Source of the DNA: Knoellia locipacati
GTDB taxonomy: Bacteria > Actinomycetota > Actinomycetes > Actinomycetales > Dermatophilaceae
Direction of reading: 5' to 3'
Length of the DNA: 64,000 bases
Assembly (NCBI RefSeq): GCF_007992835.1
Contig: NZ_BKBA01000008.1
Location: 310,001-374,000, forward strand
The position numbers were made by a program, and so were the translations under genes. The notes under the pieces are model-generated. The model was not told the origin of the DNA, did no database searches, and saw nothing but the letters and a program-made list of their open reading frames with translations. Below, piece by piece: positions 1-12,342 of this stretch (position 1 is the stretch's first letter; every line of letters starts with the position of its first letter).

Positions 1-52
1 CCCACCGGAGTCCCGCACTGGAGCAGTCGCCGCGCGGTGAGAGGATGACGCC

Positions 53-748
53 ATGAGCCGCGCCTCCCTCGACAAGCAACCGCGCGACGTCGCCGCGATG
101 TTCGACGACGTCGCCGAGAGGTACGACGTCACCAACGACGTGCTGTCCCTCGGCCAGGACCGCCTGTGGCGGCGTGCCGTCCTCAAGGCCGTCGACGCCA
201 AGCCGGGGGAGCGGGTCCTCGACATCGCCGCCGGCACGGGCACGTCGAGCGAGCCGTTCGCCGACACGGGCGTCCACGTCGTCCCCGCCGACTTCTCGCT
301 CGGCATGCTCCGCGTGGGCAAGGAGCGCCGCGACGACCTCGGCTTCACCGCCGCCGACGCGATGCGCCTGCCGTTCGCCGACGCGAGCTTCGACGCCGTG
401 ACGATGTCGTTCGGCCTGCGCAACGTCGCCGACATCGACGCCGCCCTGCGCGAGTTCGCGCGGGTGAGCAAGCCGGGTGGGCGCCTCGTCGTCTGCGAGT
501 TCAGCCAGCCGGTCAACGGCGCCTTCCGCAAGGTCTACAGCGAGTACCTCATGGAGGCGCTCCCGCGCGTGGCCCGCAAGGTGAGCTCCAACCCCGAGTC
601 CTACGTCTACCTCGCCGAGTCGATCCAGGCGTGGCCGGACCAGCGCGCGCTCGCGACCCGGGTCGCCGCGGCCGGCTGGGGGAGCGTCGAGTGGCGCAAC
701 CTCAGCGGTGGGATCGTCGCCCTGCACCGCGCCGTCAAGTCCGCCTGA
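53..748 (+). CDS. menG: Demethylmenaquinone methyltransferase
   Basis: Class I SAM-dependent methyltransferase of the UbiE/MenG family, 231 aa, the usual length. It should methylate demethylmenaquinone in the last step of menaquinone synthesis. The SAM-binding glycine motif LDIAAGTGT is at residues 56-64, preceded by the family segment [10 protein letters not shown] (16-25) and followed by the MSFGLRNV block near residue 120. The ATG at 53 follows a GAGAGGA purine run. It lies next to a geranylgeranyl-reductase-like gene and the nuo operon, consistent with supplying the quinone that complex I reduces. UbiE is excluded mainly because actinobacteria use menaquinone. Confidence 0.93.
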   Translation: MSRASLDKQPRDVAAMFDDVAERYDVTNDVLSLGQDRLWRRAVLKAVDAKPGERVLDIAAGTGTSSEPFADTGVHVVPADFSLGMLRVGKERRDDLGFTAADAMRLPFADASFDAVTMSFGLRNVADIDAALREFARVSKPGGRLVVCEFSQPVNGAFRKVYSEYLMEALPRVARKVSSNPESYVYLAESIQAWPDQRALATRVAAAGWGSVEWRNLSGGIVALHRAVKSA

Positions 749-820
749 GCGCCCCGAGAGGTCAACTTAGGGTCGCCTGAGTGAACCGCCCGGAATCGCC
801 TGCATAGAGTGGTCCGAAGT

Positions 821-838
821 TCGTGAAGGCTTTCACAA
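821..838. promoter_or_regulatory. Rex operator (redox-sensing repressor site)
   Basis: TCGTGAAGGCTTTCACAA matches the Rex consensus TTGTGAA-N4-TTCACAA at every fixed base but one (C for T at the second position). It ends 7 bases before the GTG start of the flavoprotein gene that leads the nuo operon, and lies just downstream of a possible -10 element (TGCATAGAGT, 801-810), so a bound repressor would block transcription. Rex is known to control nuo genes in Streptomyces and releases DNA when NADH is high. The rex gene itself is not in this window. Confidence 0.75.
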
Positions 839-845
839 GCAAGGT

Positions 846-2111
846 GTGTCGTTGAGTTTCGTGCCAGATGCCGCAGGCGTCGTCGTCATCGGAGCCGGCC
901 CGGCCGGTTCCGCTGCTGCGGCACACCTGAGCGCAGCCGGGTGCGACGTCCTCGTCCTCGAGCGCACGCCCGACGCCTCCGACCGGACCGGCGCCGCGGC
1001 GCTCACGCCCGCAGCCGTCCGCGAGCTCGAGGTCCTCGGCCTCGGTGAGGCCGACACCGCCGGCTGGCACCGCACCACCGGCGTCCGCTTCGTCGGCGGC
1101 GGCATGCGCCTCGCGCTCGCCTGGCCCGACGCCTCCGGCCGTCCGGCCCACGGCCTCGTCACCTCACGTTCCGTCCTCGACGAGACCCTCGTGTCGTATG
1201 CCGTCCGCTCCGGTGCGCGCGTCGTGCGCGGCACGGAGGTCACCGGGCTCACGCGCGACGCCGCCGGCCGCGTCGACGGCGTCGCCACCTCCGGCGGCGC
1301 CGTCCGCGCCGACCTCGTCATCGACGCCTCCGGCGCCACGTCCGTCTCTCACGAGGGCACGACGTCGCGTGGCGCCGTCGCCGTCACCGCCGACTTCGAG
1401 AGCCCCCGCCACACCGACGACCACGTCGAGTCGTGGCTGCGGCTGTCCGCCGGCGACGGCGCGCAGCTGCCCGGGCACGGCTGGATCGTCGGCCGCGGCG
1501 ACGGACACGTCAGCGTCGGTGTCGGCGCCCTCGCCGACGACACGACCGCGACCCCCGACGCCTGCGCCGGAGTCCTCCGCCAGTGGCTCACCGCGTTGCC
1601 CGCGAACTGGCAGCTCACCGAGTCGACGATGACCGGCCCCGTCTCCGGCGCCCGCCTCTCCACCGGCCGCCCCGCCTCGCCCCGATACGCCGACGGTGTC
1701 CTCGCCGTCGGTGACGCCGCGGCCGTCGCCAACCCGGTCACCGGCGAGGGCCTCGCCGCCGCCCTGACCTCCGCGCGCCTCGCCGCCGTCACCGTCGCCC
1801 GTGCCCTCGGGCACCCGGGTGAGGAGCAGCGCGAGGCCGAGCTCACGGCATACGACGCGGTGCTCGCCCGTGCGCTGGGAGGCCACCGGACCCTCGGACG
1901 CGCCGTCGCGCGACTCGCCGACCGCCCGCTCGTCACCCGGCTCGCGACGACGTGGGCCCTGCCGCACGAGCCGCTGATGTCGTTCGTCCTCACCCGCGCC
2001 ACCGCTCCCGCCCCTGCCCACGTTGAGACCGGCGTCACTCCCTCTACGATGGGGCCCGTGACCCGAGCCGCCGCACACCCTGGCACCGAAAGGGGAGTTG
2101 ACCAGCGATGA
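846..2111 (+). CDS. Geranylgeranyl reductase family FAD-dependent oxidoreductase
   Basis: FAD-dependent oxidoreductase of the geranylgeranyl reductase family, about 420 aa. The N-terminal Rossmann motif VVIGAGPAGSAAAAHL lies near residues 13-28, and the second FAD motif (DGVLAVGDAAAVANPVTGEG) is near residues 281-300. In mycobacteria a relative (MenJ) saturates one double bond of the menaquinone side chain; the position between menG and nuo supports the same role here, by inference. The start is uncertain: GTG at 846 sits almost on the AAGG box (841-844), while in-frame TTG at 852 has better spacing. The stop overlaps the nuoA start (ATGA). Confidence 0.85.
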   Translation: MSLSFVPDAAGVVVIGAGPAGSAAAAHLSAAGCDVLVLERTPDASDRTGAAALTPAAVRELEVLGLGEADTAGWHRTTGVRFVGGGMRLALAWPDASGRPAHGLVTSRSVLDETLVSYAVRSGARVVRGTEVTGLTRDAAGRVDGVATSGGAVRADLVIDASGATSVSHEGTTSRGAVAVTADFESPRHTDDHVESWLRLSAGDGAQLPGHGWIVGRGDGHVSVGVGALADDTTATPDACAGVLRQWLTALPANWQLTESTMTGPVSGARLSTGRPASPRYADGVLAVGDAAAVANPVTGEGLAAALTSARLAAVTVARALGHPGEEQREAELTAYDAVLARALGGHRTLGRAVARLADRPLVTRLATTWALPHEPLMSFVLTRATAPAPAHVETGVTPSTMGPVTRAAAHPGTERGVDQR

Positions 2112-2470
2112 GCAACCCCTACGTCCCGATCCTCTTCCTCCTGGCTCTCGGCTTCGTCTTCGCCGCCGGCTCGGTCTTCACCAGCCTCGTGGTCGGACCC
2201 AAGCGCTACAACCGCGCCAAGTCCGAGCCCTACGAGTGCGGCATCCAGCCGTCGCCGCGCGCCGAGGGTGGCGGCCGCGTGCCGATCAAGTACTTCCTCA
2301 CGGCGATGCTCTTCATCATCTTCGACATCGAGTCGGTGTTCCTCTACCCGTTCGCCGTCGCCTTCGACCAGCTCGGGCTCTTCGCGCTCGTCGAGATGGT
2401 CATGTTCATCATCACCGTCTTCGTCGCCTACGCCTACGTGTGGAAGCGCGGCGGTCTGGAGTGGGACTGA
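2108..2470 (+). CDS. nuoA: NADH-quinone oxidoreductase subunit A
   Basis: NuoA of respiratory complex I, 120 aa with three predicted membrane segments (about residues 7-29, 62-84, 90-112). The conserved loop KSEPYECGIQP holds the family cysteine, and FDIESVFLYP is the acidic motif of the second helix. It is the first gene of a complete nuoA-N set, and its ATG overlaps the preceding stop. A short 46-base gap separates it from nuoB. Confidence 0.97.
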   Translation: MSNPYVPILFLLALGFVFAAGSVFTSLVVGPKRYNRAKSEPYECGIQPSPRAEGGGRVPIKYFLTAMLFIIFDIESVFLYPFAVAFDQLGLFALVEMVMFIITVFVAYAYVWKRGGLEWD

Positions 2471-2516
2471 TGAGATTCGCCACCGCTGTGCCTGACCCGA
2501 CTGGAAGGGGTCTCTG

Positions 2517-3113
2517 ATGGGACTCGAGGAGAAGCTGCCCGCCGGCTTCGTGCTCACGACGCTCGAGAGCGTCGTCGGCTACATGCGCAAGGCCTCCATC
2601 TGGCCGGCGACGTTCGGCCTCGCCTGCTGCGCCATCGAGATGATGGCCGTCGGCACACCGGACTACGACATCGCCCGCTTCGGCATGGAGCGCTTCTCGG
2701 CGACGCCGCGCCAGGCCGACCTCATGATCGTGGCCGGACGCGTCTCCAACAAGATGGCGCCGGTCGTCCGCCAGGTCTACGACCAGATGCCCAACCCCAA
2801 GTGGGTCATCTCCATGGGTGTCTGCGCGAGCTCCGGCGGCATGTTCAACAACTACGCGATCGTCCAGGGCGTCGACCACATCATCCCGGTCGACATCTAC
2901 CTGCCGGGCTGCCCGCCGCGCCCCGAGATGCTGCTCAACGCGATCATCGAGCTGCACGACCAGATCCAGAACTCCAAGCTCGGCGTCAACCGGGTCGCCG
3001 CCGCACGAGCCGCCGAGGAGGCCGCCCTGCGCGCCGTCCCGACGTCGCTCATGCCCCCGACCCACGACCACGGCGCCCTCACCGCGACGCCCGGGAGGAA
3101 CCTCCTCGCATGA
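2517..3113 (+). CDS. nuoB: NADH-quinone oxidoreductase subunit B
   Basis: NuoB/PSST subunit, 198 aa, which carries the last iron-sulfur cluster (N2) before the quinone. All four ligands are present: the CC pair in [10 protein letters not shown], the cysteine in MGVCASSGG, and the one in LPGCPPRPE. The C-terminal tail of about 35 residues after the conserved core is polar. The ATG follows a strong GGAAGGGG box (2502-2510). The stop overlaps the nuoC start. Confidence 0.97.
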   Translation: MGLEEKLPAGFVLTTLESVVGYMRKASIWPATFGLACCAIEMMAVGTPDYDIARFGMERFSATPRQADLMIVAGRVSNKMAPVVRQVYDQMPNPKWVISMGVCASSGGMFNNYAIVQGVDHIIPVDIYLPGCPPRPEMLLNAIIELHDQIQNSKLGVNRVAAARAAEEAALRAVPTSLMPPTHDHGALTATPGRNLLA

Positions 3114-3885
3114 GCGACAAGCCAGCAGAGAAGGCCACCCCTCCCGAGCCCGTCACCGGCTCCGAGGACCTGCACGCCACCGACCTCGACGTCACCGAGG
3201 CCAACGCGTACGGCGACACGGCGCCCGTCCGGATCGGCGAGCGTCAGGGCATGTTCGGCCCGACCAAGGGCAGCGACACCACCGGCTACGGCGGCCTGCG
3301 CACCCCGATCCTCTTCCCGGGAGCGGCGCAGAAGCCCTACGGCGGCTACTTCGACGAGGTCACGGCCACGCTCGAGCAGGCGCTCGGCGACACGGGTGAC
3401 ACGGCATACGGCTCCGCCATCGAGCGGGTCGTCGTCGACCGCGGCGAGCTCACCCTCCACGTGCGGCGCGAGGCGCTGCCGACCGTCGCCCGCGCGATGC
3501 GCGACGACCCGGCCCTGCGCTTCGAGATCTGCACCGGCGTGTCCGGTGTGCACTACCCCGGCGAGGTCGGCCGCGAGCTGCACGCGGTCTACCACCTGCT
3601 CTCGATCACCCACAACCGTCGCGTCCGCCTCGAGGTGAGCGCGCCGGACTCCGACGCGACCATCCCGTCGGTCGTCGACACGTGGCCCGCTGCCGACTGG
3701 CACGAGCGCGAGACGTGGGACATGTTCGGGATCATCTTCGAGGGCCACCCGGCGCTGACCCGGATCCTCATGCCCGACGACTGGCCGGGCCACCCGCAGC
3801 GCAAGGACTATCCCCTGGGTGGAATCCCGGTGGAGTACAAGGGCGGCACCGTCCCGCCGCCCGACGAGCGGAGGTCGTACAACTG

Positions 3886-3886
<1 letters not shown>
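3110..3886 (+). CDS. nuoC: NADH-quinone oxidoreductase subunit C
   Basis: NuoC (30-kDa) subunit of the peripheral arm, 258 aa. The signature is [18 protein letters not shown] followed by [16 protein letters not shown] near the C terminus. About 85 residues of charged, probably disordered sequence precede the conserved domain, as in other actinobacteria. The start ATG overlaps the nuoB stop (ATGA). nuoC and nuoD are separate genes here, not the fused nuoCD of enterobacteria. Confidence 0.95.
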
Positions 3887-5297
<1,411 letters not shown>

Positions 5298-5298
<1 letters not shown>

Positions 5299-6491
5299 TG
5301 GAGCACTACGGATTGCAGACGGCCGCCGGGCACCTCACGGTGTCGCCGGAGTCCAAGGAGCCGTATGCCGCGGAGCAGCTCGCGCAGCTGCACGCGGACG
5401 CGGAGCTGGTGCTCGCCCGCTACCCGCAGAAGCGCTCGGCGCTGCTGCCCCTGCTGCACCTCGTCCAGTCTGTCGACGGCTACGTCACCGGTCGCGGCAT
5501 CGACTTCTGCGCCGAGGTCCTCGACCTCACCCGCGCCGAGGTCTCCGGTGTGGCGACGTTCTACACCCAGTACAAGCGCCACCCCAACGGTGAGTACACC
5601 GTCGGTGTCTGCACCAACACGCTCTGCGCGATCATGGGCGGCGACGAGATCTGGGACTCGGTCTCGGACCACCTCGGCATCGGCCACGACGAGACGACCG
5701 AGGACGGCAAGGTCACCCTCGAGCGCATCGAGTGCAACGCCGCGTGCGACTACGCCCCCGTCGTCATGGCCAACTGGGAGTTCTTCGACAACCAGACGCC
5801 GGAGTCGACCAACCAGCTCGTCGACGACCTGCGCTCCGGGGTCCCGGTCAAGCCGACCCGCGGCCCCGACTCGGTCTGCACCTTCAAGCAGATGTCGCGC
5901 GTCCTCGCCGGCTTCCACGATGGTCTCGCCGACCAGGGCGTCGGTGCCGGACCCGCCTCGCTGCGCGGCCTCGAGGTCGCCCACCAGAACGGCTGGGAGG
6001 CCCCCCGGGCCGACCAGGGTGGCGCCAAGGACGGCAGCGGCCAGGAGAGCGACACCCGGGCCAGCGCCGGCGGCGCTGCCGTCGAGGGCAAGGCCCCCGG
6101 ACGCCACAGCTCGACGGACACCCCCGCCAACGACGCCGACGAGAAGCCGGGTGGCAAGACCGCCACGAAGCCGGCGAAGAAGTCGGCCAAGAAGCCCGAG
6201 CAGCCGTCCACCGTCCAGGCGGAGGCCGAGCCGGCCTCGCTGTTCGACGACGGCGCCACGACCGCCGAGGCCGAGCCCAGGGGCGACGCCCCGCTCACCG
6301 GCACCCCCGCCGCCGCCTCCTCGCAGGGCGCGACGCCGCAGACCGGTGGCGACCGCCCGGAGGAGTTCGTCAGCTCCTACGGCGAGGACACGACCGCCCC
6401 CGGTGAGGACGCGGCCAAGGAGCCCGGCTCCACCGAGGCCACCAAGCGCAGGAAGCGCGAGAGCGGCAAGAACGGGAAGGACGACGCATGA
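5298..6491 (+). CDS. nuoE: NADH-quinone oxidoreductase subunit E with long C-terminal tail
   Basis: NuoE (24-kDa) subunit of the NADH module, 397 aa. The [2Fe-2S] ligands are in CTNTLC (about residues 107-112) and CNAACDYAP (about 147-155). The thioredoxin-like domain ends near residue 205. The remaining 190 or so residues are low-complexity, rich in Ala, Pro, Lys, Glu and Gly with AKKSAKKPE-like repeats, and probably disordered. E. coli NuoE is about 166 aa, so the tail more than doubles the protein. The start overlaps the nuoD stop. Confidence 0.94.
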
Positions 6492-7801
6492 GCACCACGC
6501 TGACCCCGATCCTCACGAAGTTCTGGGACGACCCCCAGAGCTGGACGCTCGAGACCTACGAGAAGAACGAGGGCTACCAGGCCCTGAAGAAGGCGCTCGC
6601 CATGGCGCCGGCCGACCTCGTCCAGATGACCAAGGACTCCGGTCTGCGTGGTCGTGGTGGCGCCGGCTTCCCCACCGGCATGAAGTGGGGCTTCCTGCCC
6701 CCGCCGGACGGCGGCCCCCGCTACCTCGTCGTCAACGCCGACGAGTCCGAGCCGGGCACCTGCAAGGACATCCCGCTCATGATGGCGGCCCCGCAGTTCC
6801 TCATCGAGGGCGTCGCGATCACGTCGTTCGCGATCGGCTGCAACCACGCCTTCATCTACCTGCGCGGTGAGGTCGTCCACGTCTACCGCCGCCTGCTGCG
6901 CGCGGTCGAGGAGGCCTACGCGGCCGGGCACCTCGGCAAGAACATCCACGGCTCGGGCTTCGACCTCGACGTCACCGTCCACGCGGGCGCCGGCGCCTAC
7001 ATCTGTGGTGAGGAGACCGCGCTCCTCGACAGCCTCGAGGGCCGTCGCGGACAGCCGCGCCTCAAGCCGCCGTTCCCCGCCGTCGCCGGGCTCTACGCCC
7101 GCCCGACCGTGGTCAACAACGTCGAGTCGATCGCGTCGGTCCCGCCGATCCTGCTCCACGGCTCCGAGTGGTTCGGCGACATGGGCACCGAGAAGTCGCA
7201 GGGCTTCGGCATCTTCAGCCTCTCGGGCCACGTCAAGAACCCCGGCCAGTACGAAGCACCGCTCGGCATCACGCTGCGCGAGCTGCTCGACATGGCCGGT
7301 GGCATGCGCGACCCCGACAAGGCGCTGAAGTTCTGGACCCCCGGCGGGTCCTCGACGCCGCTGTTCACGGCCGAGCACCTCGACACCCCGCTCGACTTCG
7401 AGTCGGTCGCCGCGGCCGGCTCGATGCTCGGCACCCGCGCCCTGCAGATCTTCGACGAGACGACCTGCGTCGTGCGCGCTGTCGACCGCTGGACCGACTT
7501 CTACAAGCACGAGTCCTGCGGCAAGTGCACCCCGTGCCGCGAGGGCACGTGGTGGCTCAAGCAGATCCTCGGCCGGCTCGAGCACGGGCAGGGGAGCGAG
7601 GAGGACCTCGACAAGCTCCTCGACATCTGCGACAACATCCTGGGCCGCAGCTTCTGCGCGCTCGGCGACGGTGCGACCAGCCCGATCACGAGCTCCATCC
7701 AGTACTTCCGCGACGAGTACCGCGCCCACCTCACCGAGGGCCGCTGCCCGTTCGACTCGCGTGAGTCCACGCTCTTCCACAAGGACCGAGTGACCGCATG
7801 A
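6488..7801 (+). CDS. nuoF: NADH-quinone oxidoreductase subunit F
   Basis: NuoF (51-kDa) subunit, 437 aa, which binds NADH, FMN and a [4Fe-4S] cluster and is the electron entry site. [10 protein letters not shown] (near residues 54-63) is the nucleotide-binding glycine motif, [12 protein letters not shown] the FMN-binding motif, and [12 protein letters not shown] with a later cysteine supplies the cluster ligands. The ATG overlaps the nuoE stop. It is full length. Confidence 0.98.
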   Translation: MSTTLTPILTKFWDDPQSWTLETYEKNEGYQALKKALAMAPADLVQMTKDSGLRGRGGAGFPTGMKWGFLPPPDGGPRYLVVNADESEPGTCKDIPLMMAAPQFLIEGVAITSFAIGCNHAFIYLRGEVVHVYRRLLRAVEEAYAAGHLGKNIHGSGFDLDVTVHAGAGAYICGEETALLDSLEGRRGQPRLKPPFPAVAGLYARPTVVNNVESIASVPPILLHGSEWFGDMGTEKSQGFGIFSLSGHVKNPGQYEAPLGITLRELLDMAGGMRDPDKALKFWTPGGSSTPLFTAEHLDTPLDFESVAAAGSMLGTRALQIFDETTCVVRAVDRWTDFYKHESCGKCTPCREGTWWLKQILGRLEHGQGSEEDLDKLLDICDNILGRSFCALGDGATSPITSSIQYFRDEYRAHLTEGRCPFDSRESTLFHKDRVTA

Positions 7802-10278
7802 CTGTGACCGACGACAAGAAGACGGCGACGACCGACAAGCCCGCCGTCGAGATGGTCGACCTCTCGATCGACGGCATCGACGTCTCCGTCCCCAAGAACA
7901 CCCTCGTCATCCGGGCGGCCGAGGAGGCCGGGATCGAGATCCCGCGCTTCTGCGACCACCCCCTCCTCGAGCCGGTCGGCGCCTGCCGCCAGTGCCTCGT
8001 CGAGGTCGCGACGCCGGGCCCCGACGGGACGCTGCGTCCGATGCCGAAGCCCCAGGCCTCGTGCACCATGACGGTCTCGCCCGGCATGGAGGTCAAGACC
8101 CAGCACAGCTCGCCCGTCGCCGACAAGGCGCAGCAGGGCGTCATGGAGCTTCTCCTCATCAACCACCCGCTCGACTGCCCGGTCTGCGACAAGGGCGGCG
8201 AGTGCCCCCTGCAGAACCAGGCGATGAGCAGCGGCCGTCCGGTGAGCCGCTTCGAGGACGTCAAGCGGACCTACCCCAAGCCGATCAACATCTCGAGCCA
8301 GGTCCTCCTCGACCGCGAGCGCTGCGTTCTCTGTGCGCGCTGCACCCGCTTCTCCGACCAGGTCGCCGGTGACCCGTTCATCGCCCTCGTCGAGCGTGGG
8401 GCGCTGCAGCAGGTCGGCATCTACGAGGAGAAGCCGTTCGAGTCGTACTTCTCCGGCAACACCGTCCAGATCTGCCCCGTGGGCGCGCTCACCGGTGCCG
8501 CCTACCGCTTCCGCGCCCGTCCGTTCGACCTCGTGTCGACGCCGAGCGTGTGCGAGCACTGCGCGGCCGGCTGCGCGACGCGCACCGACCACCGTCGTGG
8601 CTCGGTCCTGCGCCGCATGGCCGCCAACGACCCGGCGGTCAACGAGGAGTGGAACTGCGACAAGGGCCGCTGGGCCTTCCAGTACGCCACGACCCCCGCC
8701 CGCCTCGAGCTGCCGCTCGTGCGTGAGGACGGCGAGCTCCGCGTCGCCTCCTGGCGCGAGGCCCTCGAGGTCGCCGCCGCCGGGCTCAAGGCGGCCTCGG
8801 CCGCCGGTGTGCTCGTCGGTGGCCGCGTCAGCACCGAGGACGCCTACGCCTACGGCAAGTTCGCGCGCACGATCCTCGGCACCAACGACGTCGACTTCCG
8901 TGCGCGTCCGCACTCCGCCGAGGAGGCCGACTTCCTCGCCTCGAGCGTCGTGGCCACCGGTCCCGAAGGCGGCGCGGTCACCTACGCCGACCTCGAGTCG
9001 GCCAAGACCGTCGTCCTCGCGGGCTTCGAGCCCGAGGACGAGAGCCCGATCGTCTTCCTTCGCCTGCGCAAGGCGTCGCGCAAGTCCAAGACGGCCGTGT
9101 ATGCCGTGTCGCCCGTCGCGACCCGCGGCCTCGCCAAGGTGTCCGGTCGCCTCATCCCGACCGCGCCCGGCACCGAGCCCGAGGTCCTCGACGCCCTCGG
9201 CAAGGGCTCGGCCAGCGGTGCGCCCGGCGACGGCCCCGACACCGTGCGTGACGCCGCCGAGGCGCTGCGCGGCGAGGGCGCGATCATCCTCGTCGGCGAG
9301 CGTCTCGCGACCGTGCCCGGCGCCCTGAGCGCCGCCGCACGTCTGGCCGAGACCACCGGCGCCCGGCTCGCCTGGGTCCCGCGGCGTGCGGGGGAGCGCG
9401 GTGCCCTCGAGGCCGGCGCCTTCCCGACGCTGCTGCCCGGCGGACGCCCGGTCACCGACGCCGCGGCCCGTGCCGACGTCGCCACCGCATGGGGAGTCGT
9501 CGGCCTGCCCGATGCCGCCGGTCGTGACTCCGCCGCCATCCTCGAGGCCGCGCGCACCGGCAAGGTCGGCGCCCTCGTCGTCGGTGGCGTCGACCCGCTC
9601 GACTTCGGTCGCGCGGACGCCCTGCAGGCCTTCGAGAACACCTTCGTCGTCTCGCTCGAGATCCGCGAGTCCGCGGTCACCGCGCTCGCCGACGTCGTCC
9701 TGCCCGTCGCGGCCCACGCCGAGAAGGCCGGCAGCTTCGTCGACTGGGAGGGGCGCGTGCGTCCGTTCCAGCAGGCGATCGAGACCGGCTTCGTCAGCGA
9801 CCACCGAGCGCTCGACATGCTCGCCGACGAGCTCGGTGAGTTCCTCGGCTGCCGCACCGTCGGCGAGATCCGCTCCGAGATGGAGCGCATCGGCCCGGCC
9901 ACCGGCGCCCGGGTGGGCGCACCCAGCGTCGACGCCGGTGAGGTCCCCAGCGCCGAGGACGGGCACCTCGTCCTCGCGACGTGGCGCCACCTGCTCGACA
10001 AGGGCCTGCTCCAGGACGGCGAGCCGTTCCTCGCGGGCACCGCGCCGAAGGCCGCGGCCAAGGTCTCGCCGGTGACCGCCGACTCGCTCGGTGTCTCCGA
10101 CGGTGACGCCGTCACCGTCGTCGCCGGCGACTCGACCGTCACGGTCCCCGTCGCCGTCACCGACATGGCCGACCACGTCGTCTGGCTCCCGACCAACTCC
10201 GAGGGCTGTGACCTGCGGGGCACGCTCGCGGACGCCCCGGGCATCCGCGTCTCCGTCACCAAGGTGGACCAAGCATGA
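7798..10278 (+). CDS. nuoG: NADH-quinone oxidoreductase subunit G
   Basis: NuoG (75-kDa) subunit, 826 aa. The N-terminal ferredoxin-like [2Fe-2S] domain has [19 protein letters not shown]. Further cluster ligands are in [16 protein letters not shown] and [10 protein letters not shown], then a molybdopterin-oxidoreductase-like domain begins at [17 protein letters not shown]. The C-terminal half is Ala/Val/Gly-rich and less conserved, as in other actinobacterial NuoG. It overlaps nuoF and nuoH by four bases each, implying coupled translation. Confidence 0.97.
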   Translation: MTVTDDKKTATTDKPAVEMVDLSIDGIDVSVPKNTLVIRAAEEAGIEIPRFCDHPLLEPVGACRQCLVEVATPGPDGTLRPMPKPQASCTMTVSPGMEVKTQHSSPVADKAQQGVMELLLINHPLDCPVCDKGGECPLQNQAMSSGRPVSRFEDVKRTYPKPINISSQVLLDRERCVLCARCTRFSDQVAGDPFIALVERGALQQVGIYEEKPFESYFSGNTVQICPVGALTGAAYRFRARPFDLVSTPSVCEHCAAGCATRTDHRRGSVLRRMAANDPAVNEEWNCDKGRWAFQYATTPARLELPLVREDGELRVASWREALEVAAAGLKAASAAGVLVGGRVSTEDAYAYGKFARTILGTNDVDFRARPHSAEEADFLASSVVATGPEGGAVTYADLESAKTVVLAGFEPEDESPIVFLRLRKASRKSKTAVYAVSPVATRGLAKVSGRLIPTAPGTEPEVLDALGKGSASGAPGDGPDTVRDAAEALRGEGAIILVGERLATVPGALSAAARLAETTGARLAWVPRRAGERGALEAGAFPTLLPGGRPVTDAAARADVATAWGVVGLPDAAGRDSAAILEAARTGKVGALVVGGVDPLDFGRADALQAFENTFVVSLEIRESAVTALADVVLPVAAHAEKAGSFVDWEGRVRPFQQAIETGFVSDHRALDMLADELGEFLGCRTVGEIRSEMERIGPATGARVGAPSVDAGEVPSAEDGHLVLATWRHLLDKGLLQDGEPFLAGTAPKAAAKVSPVTADSLGVSDGDAVTVVAGDSTVTVPVAVTDMADHVVWLPTNSEGCDLRGTLADAPGIRVSVTKVDQA

Positions 10279-11738
10279 GCACCCTTCTCAGCCTCCACGA
10301 GGCGGCCGGCACGTTCAGCGAGAGTGCGCTGCACGGCATACAGACGCTTGCTGCCGAAGGCAAGGACAACCCGCGGGCCGACTTCTCGGACACCCCGTGG
10401 TGGCTGTCGCTGGTCAAGGCGCTCATCATCTTCGTCTACCTGCTCGTCTCGACGCTCATGGTCATCTGGTTCGAGCGCCGGGTCATCGGCCGGATGCAGC
10501 AGCGCCCCGGGCCCAACCGCAACGGCCCGTTCGGCCTCCTGCAGACCCTCGCCGACGGCATGAAGGCGATGCTCAAGGAGGACAACACCCCCGCCAAGGC
10601 GGACCGGTTCGTCTTCACCCTGGCGCCGCTCATCACCGCGACGATGTGCTTCATCGGCTTCGCGATCATCCCGCTCGCGGGTGAGGTGAGCATGTTCGGG
10701 CACCGCACGCCGTTCCAGCTCGCCGACTCGCCGATCGCCGTGCTCTTCGTGCTCGCGATCGCCGGCATCGGCATCTACGGCGTCGTGCTCGCCGGCTGGT
10801 CCTCGGGCTCGCCCTACCCGCTCATGGGTGGCCTGCGCTCCTCGGCGCAGATGATCTCCTACGAGATCGCGATGGGCCTCTCGCTCGTCGCCGTCTTCCT
10901 CTACAGCGGCTCGATGTCGACCTCGCAGATCGTCGGCTCGCAGGGCAGCGTCTGGTACATCGTCCCGGCGTTCTTCAGCTTCTTCGTCTACGTCATCACG
11001 ATGGTCGGCGAGACCAACCGCCTGCCGTTCGACCTCGCCGAGGGCGAGGGCGAGCTCACCGGTGGCTTCCACACCGAGTACGGCTCGATGCGCTTCGCCA
11101 TGTTCTTCCTCGGCGAGTACATCAACATGTTCACCGTCGCGGCGCTGGCCACGACGATGTTCCTCGGTGGCTGGCAGGCGCCTCCCGGCATCGCCGCCAT
11201 CAACGACGGCATGTTCAACGAGGGCTGGTGGGGCCTGCTCTGGTTCACCATCAAGCTCTGGATGTTCATGTTCGTCTTCGTGTGGCTGCGCGGCTCGCTG
11301 CCCCGCACGCGCTACGACCAGTTCATGCGCTTCGGCTGGAAGTTCCTCATCCCGGCCACCCTCGGGTGGGTCGTGCTCGTGGCGTTCTTCCGCGGTGCGC
11401 AGAACGGCTGGTTCGGGGACGCCGCGCTCGAGATCGCCGGCCGCCGCTTCCCGGTGTCGTCGCTGGCGATCGTCGGGCTGGTCGCCGTCGGCGCGCTCGC
11501 CTTCGGCTGGTGGTGGGACAACCGCGCCATGGCCAGGGAGGCGGCCGCCAACGAGACCGCGCCCGAGGAGATCGACCCGTATGCCGGTGGGTTCGTCGTG
11601 CCGCCGCTGCCCGGTCAGCGTCTGCGCGAGACCGCCCGTGTCGGCGCGCCCGCGCTGCCCGAGGCCGACCCCGTGACCGAGAGGCCGAGCGGTCCTGCCG
11701 TGTTCGACTTCACCGACAAGGAGGCCCCTCGTGGCTGA
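10275..11738 (+). CDS. nuoH: NADH-quinone oxidoreductase subunit H
   Basis: NuoH, 487 aa, the membrane subunit that joins the peripheral arm to the proton pumps and completes the quinone cavity. Typical motifs are [32 protein letters not shown] and [24 protein letters not shown], with eight or so membrane segments. The C terminus carries about 80 extra polar residues beyond the usual end. ATG overlaps the nuoG stop. Confidence 0.97.
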   Translation: MSTLLSLHEAAGTFSESALHGIQTLAAEGKDNPRADFSDTPWWLSLVKALIIFVYLLVSTLMVIWFERRVIGRMQQRPGPNRNGPFGLLQTLADGMKAMLKEDNTPAKADRFVFTLAPLITATMCFIGFAIIPLAGEVSMFGHRTPFQLADSPIAVLFVLAIAGIGIYGVVLAGWSSGSPYPLMGGLRSSAQMISYEIAMGLSLVAVFLYSGSMSTSQIVGSQGSVWYIVPAFFSFFVYVITMVGETNRLPFDLAEGEGELTGGFHTEYGSMRFAMFFLGEYINMFTVAALATTMFLGGWQAPPGIAAINDGMFNEGWWGLLWFTIKLWMFMFVFVWLRGSLPRTRYDQFMRFGWKFLIPATLGWVVLVAFFRGAQNGWFGDAALEIAGRRFPVSSLAIVGLVAVGALAFGWWWDNRAMAREAAANETAPEEIDPYAGGFVVPPLPGQRLRETARVGAPALPEADPVTERPSGPAVFDFTDKEAPRG

Positions 11739-12342
11739 CGACAAAAAGGGCGGGTTCCTCTCCGACCTCTTCGCCCCCGTGGGCGGCTTCGGGGTGACCT
11801 TCGCGACGATGTTCCGCAAGGTCGCCACGACCGAGTACCCCGAGGTGAAGCGCCCGACCGCGCAGCGCTTCCACGGCCGCCACCAGCTCAACCGTCACCC
11901 CGACGGTCTCGAGAAGTGCGTCGGCTGCGAGCTGTGCGCGTGGGCCTGCCCCGCGGACGCGATCCTCGTCGAGGGCGCCAACAACGACGACGCCTCGGGC
12001 CAGCGGTTCAGCCCTGGCGAGCGCTACGGCCGCGTCTACCAGATCAACTACCTGCGCTGCATCTTCTGCGGCCTGTGCATCGAGGCCTGCCCGACGCGCG
12101 CGCTGACGATGACCAACGAGTACGAGATCGCCGACAACAACCGCGCCGACCTCATCTTCACCAAGGAGCAGCTGCTCGCCCCGCTCCAGGGCGGCATGGT
12201 CCCGGCCCCGCACCCGATGGTGCAGGGCATGGAGGAGCGCGACTACTACCTGGGCAAGGTCTCGCAGGCCACGCCCGAGCAGAAGGAGTGGGCGCAGGCG
12301 CACCACGCCGGCGACCCGCAGACGCAGGAGGCCACGTCATGA
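11731..12342 (+). CDS. nuoI: NADH-quinone oxidoreductase subunit I
   Basis: NuoI, 203 aa, a ferredoxin-like protein with two [4Fe-4S] clusters passing electrons toward NuoB. Both ligand motifs are intact: [12 protein letters not shown] and [12 protein letters not shown]. The GTG start at 11731 lies within the last codons of nuoH (8-base overlap) and is preceded by AGGAGG at 11719-11724, which decides the start. Confidence 0.96.
   Translation: MADDKKGGFLSDLFAPVGGFGVTFATMFRKVATTEYPEVKRPTAQRFHGRHQLNRHPDGLEKCVGCELCAWACPADAILVEGANNDDASGQRFSPGERYGRVYQINYLRCIFCGLCIEACPTRALTMTNEYEIADNNRADLIFTKEQLLAPLQGGMVPAPHPMVQGMEERDYYLGKVSQATPEQKEWAQAHHAGDPQTQEATS

Noticed and set aside
7501-10272. A 923-codon minus-strand frame opposite nuoG
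   Set aside because: Its sequence is low-complexity and matches no family; nuoG is certain on the plus strand.
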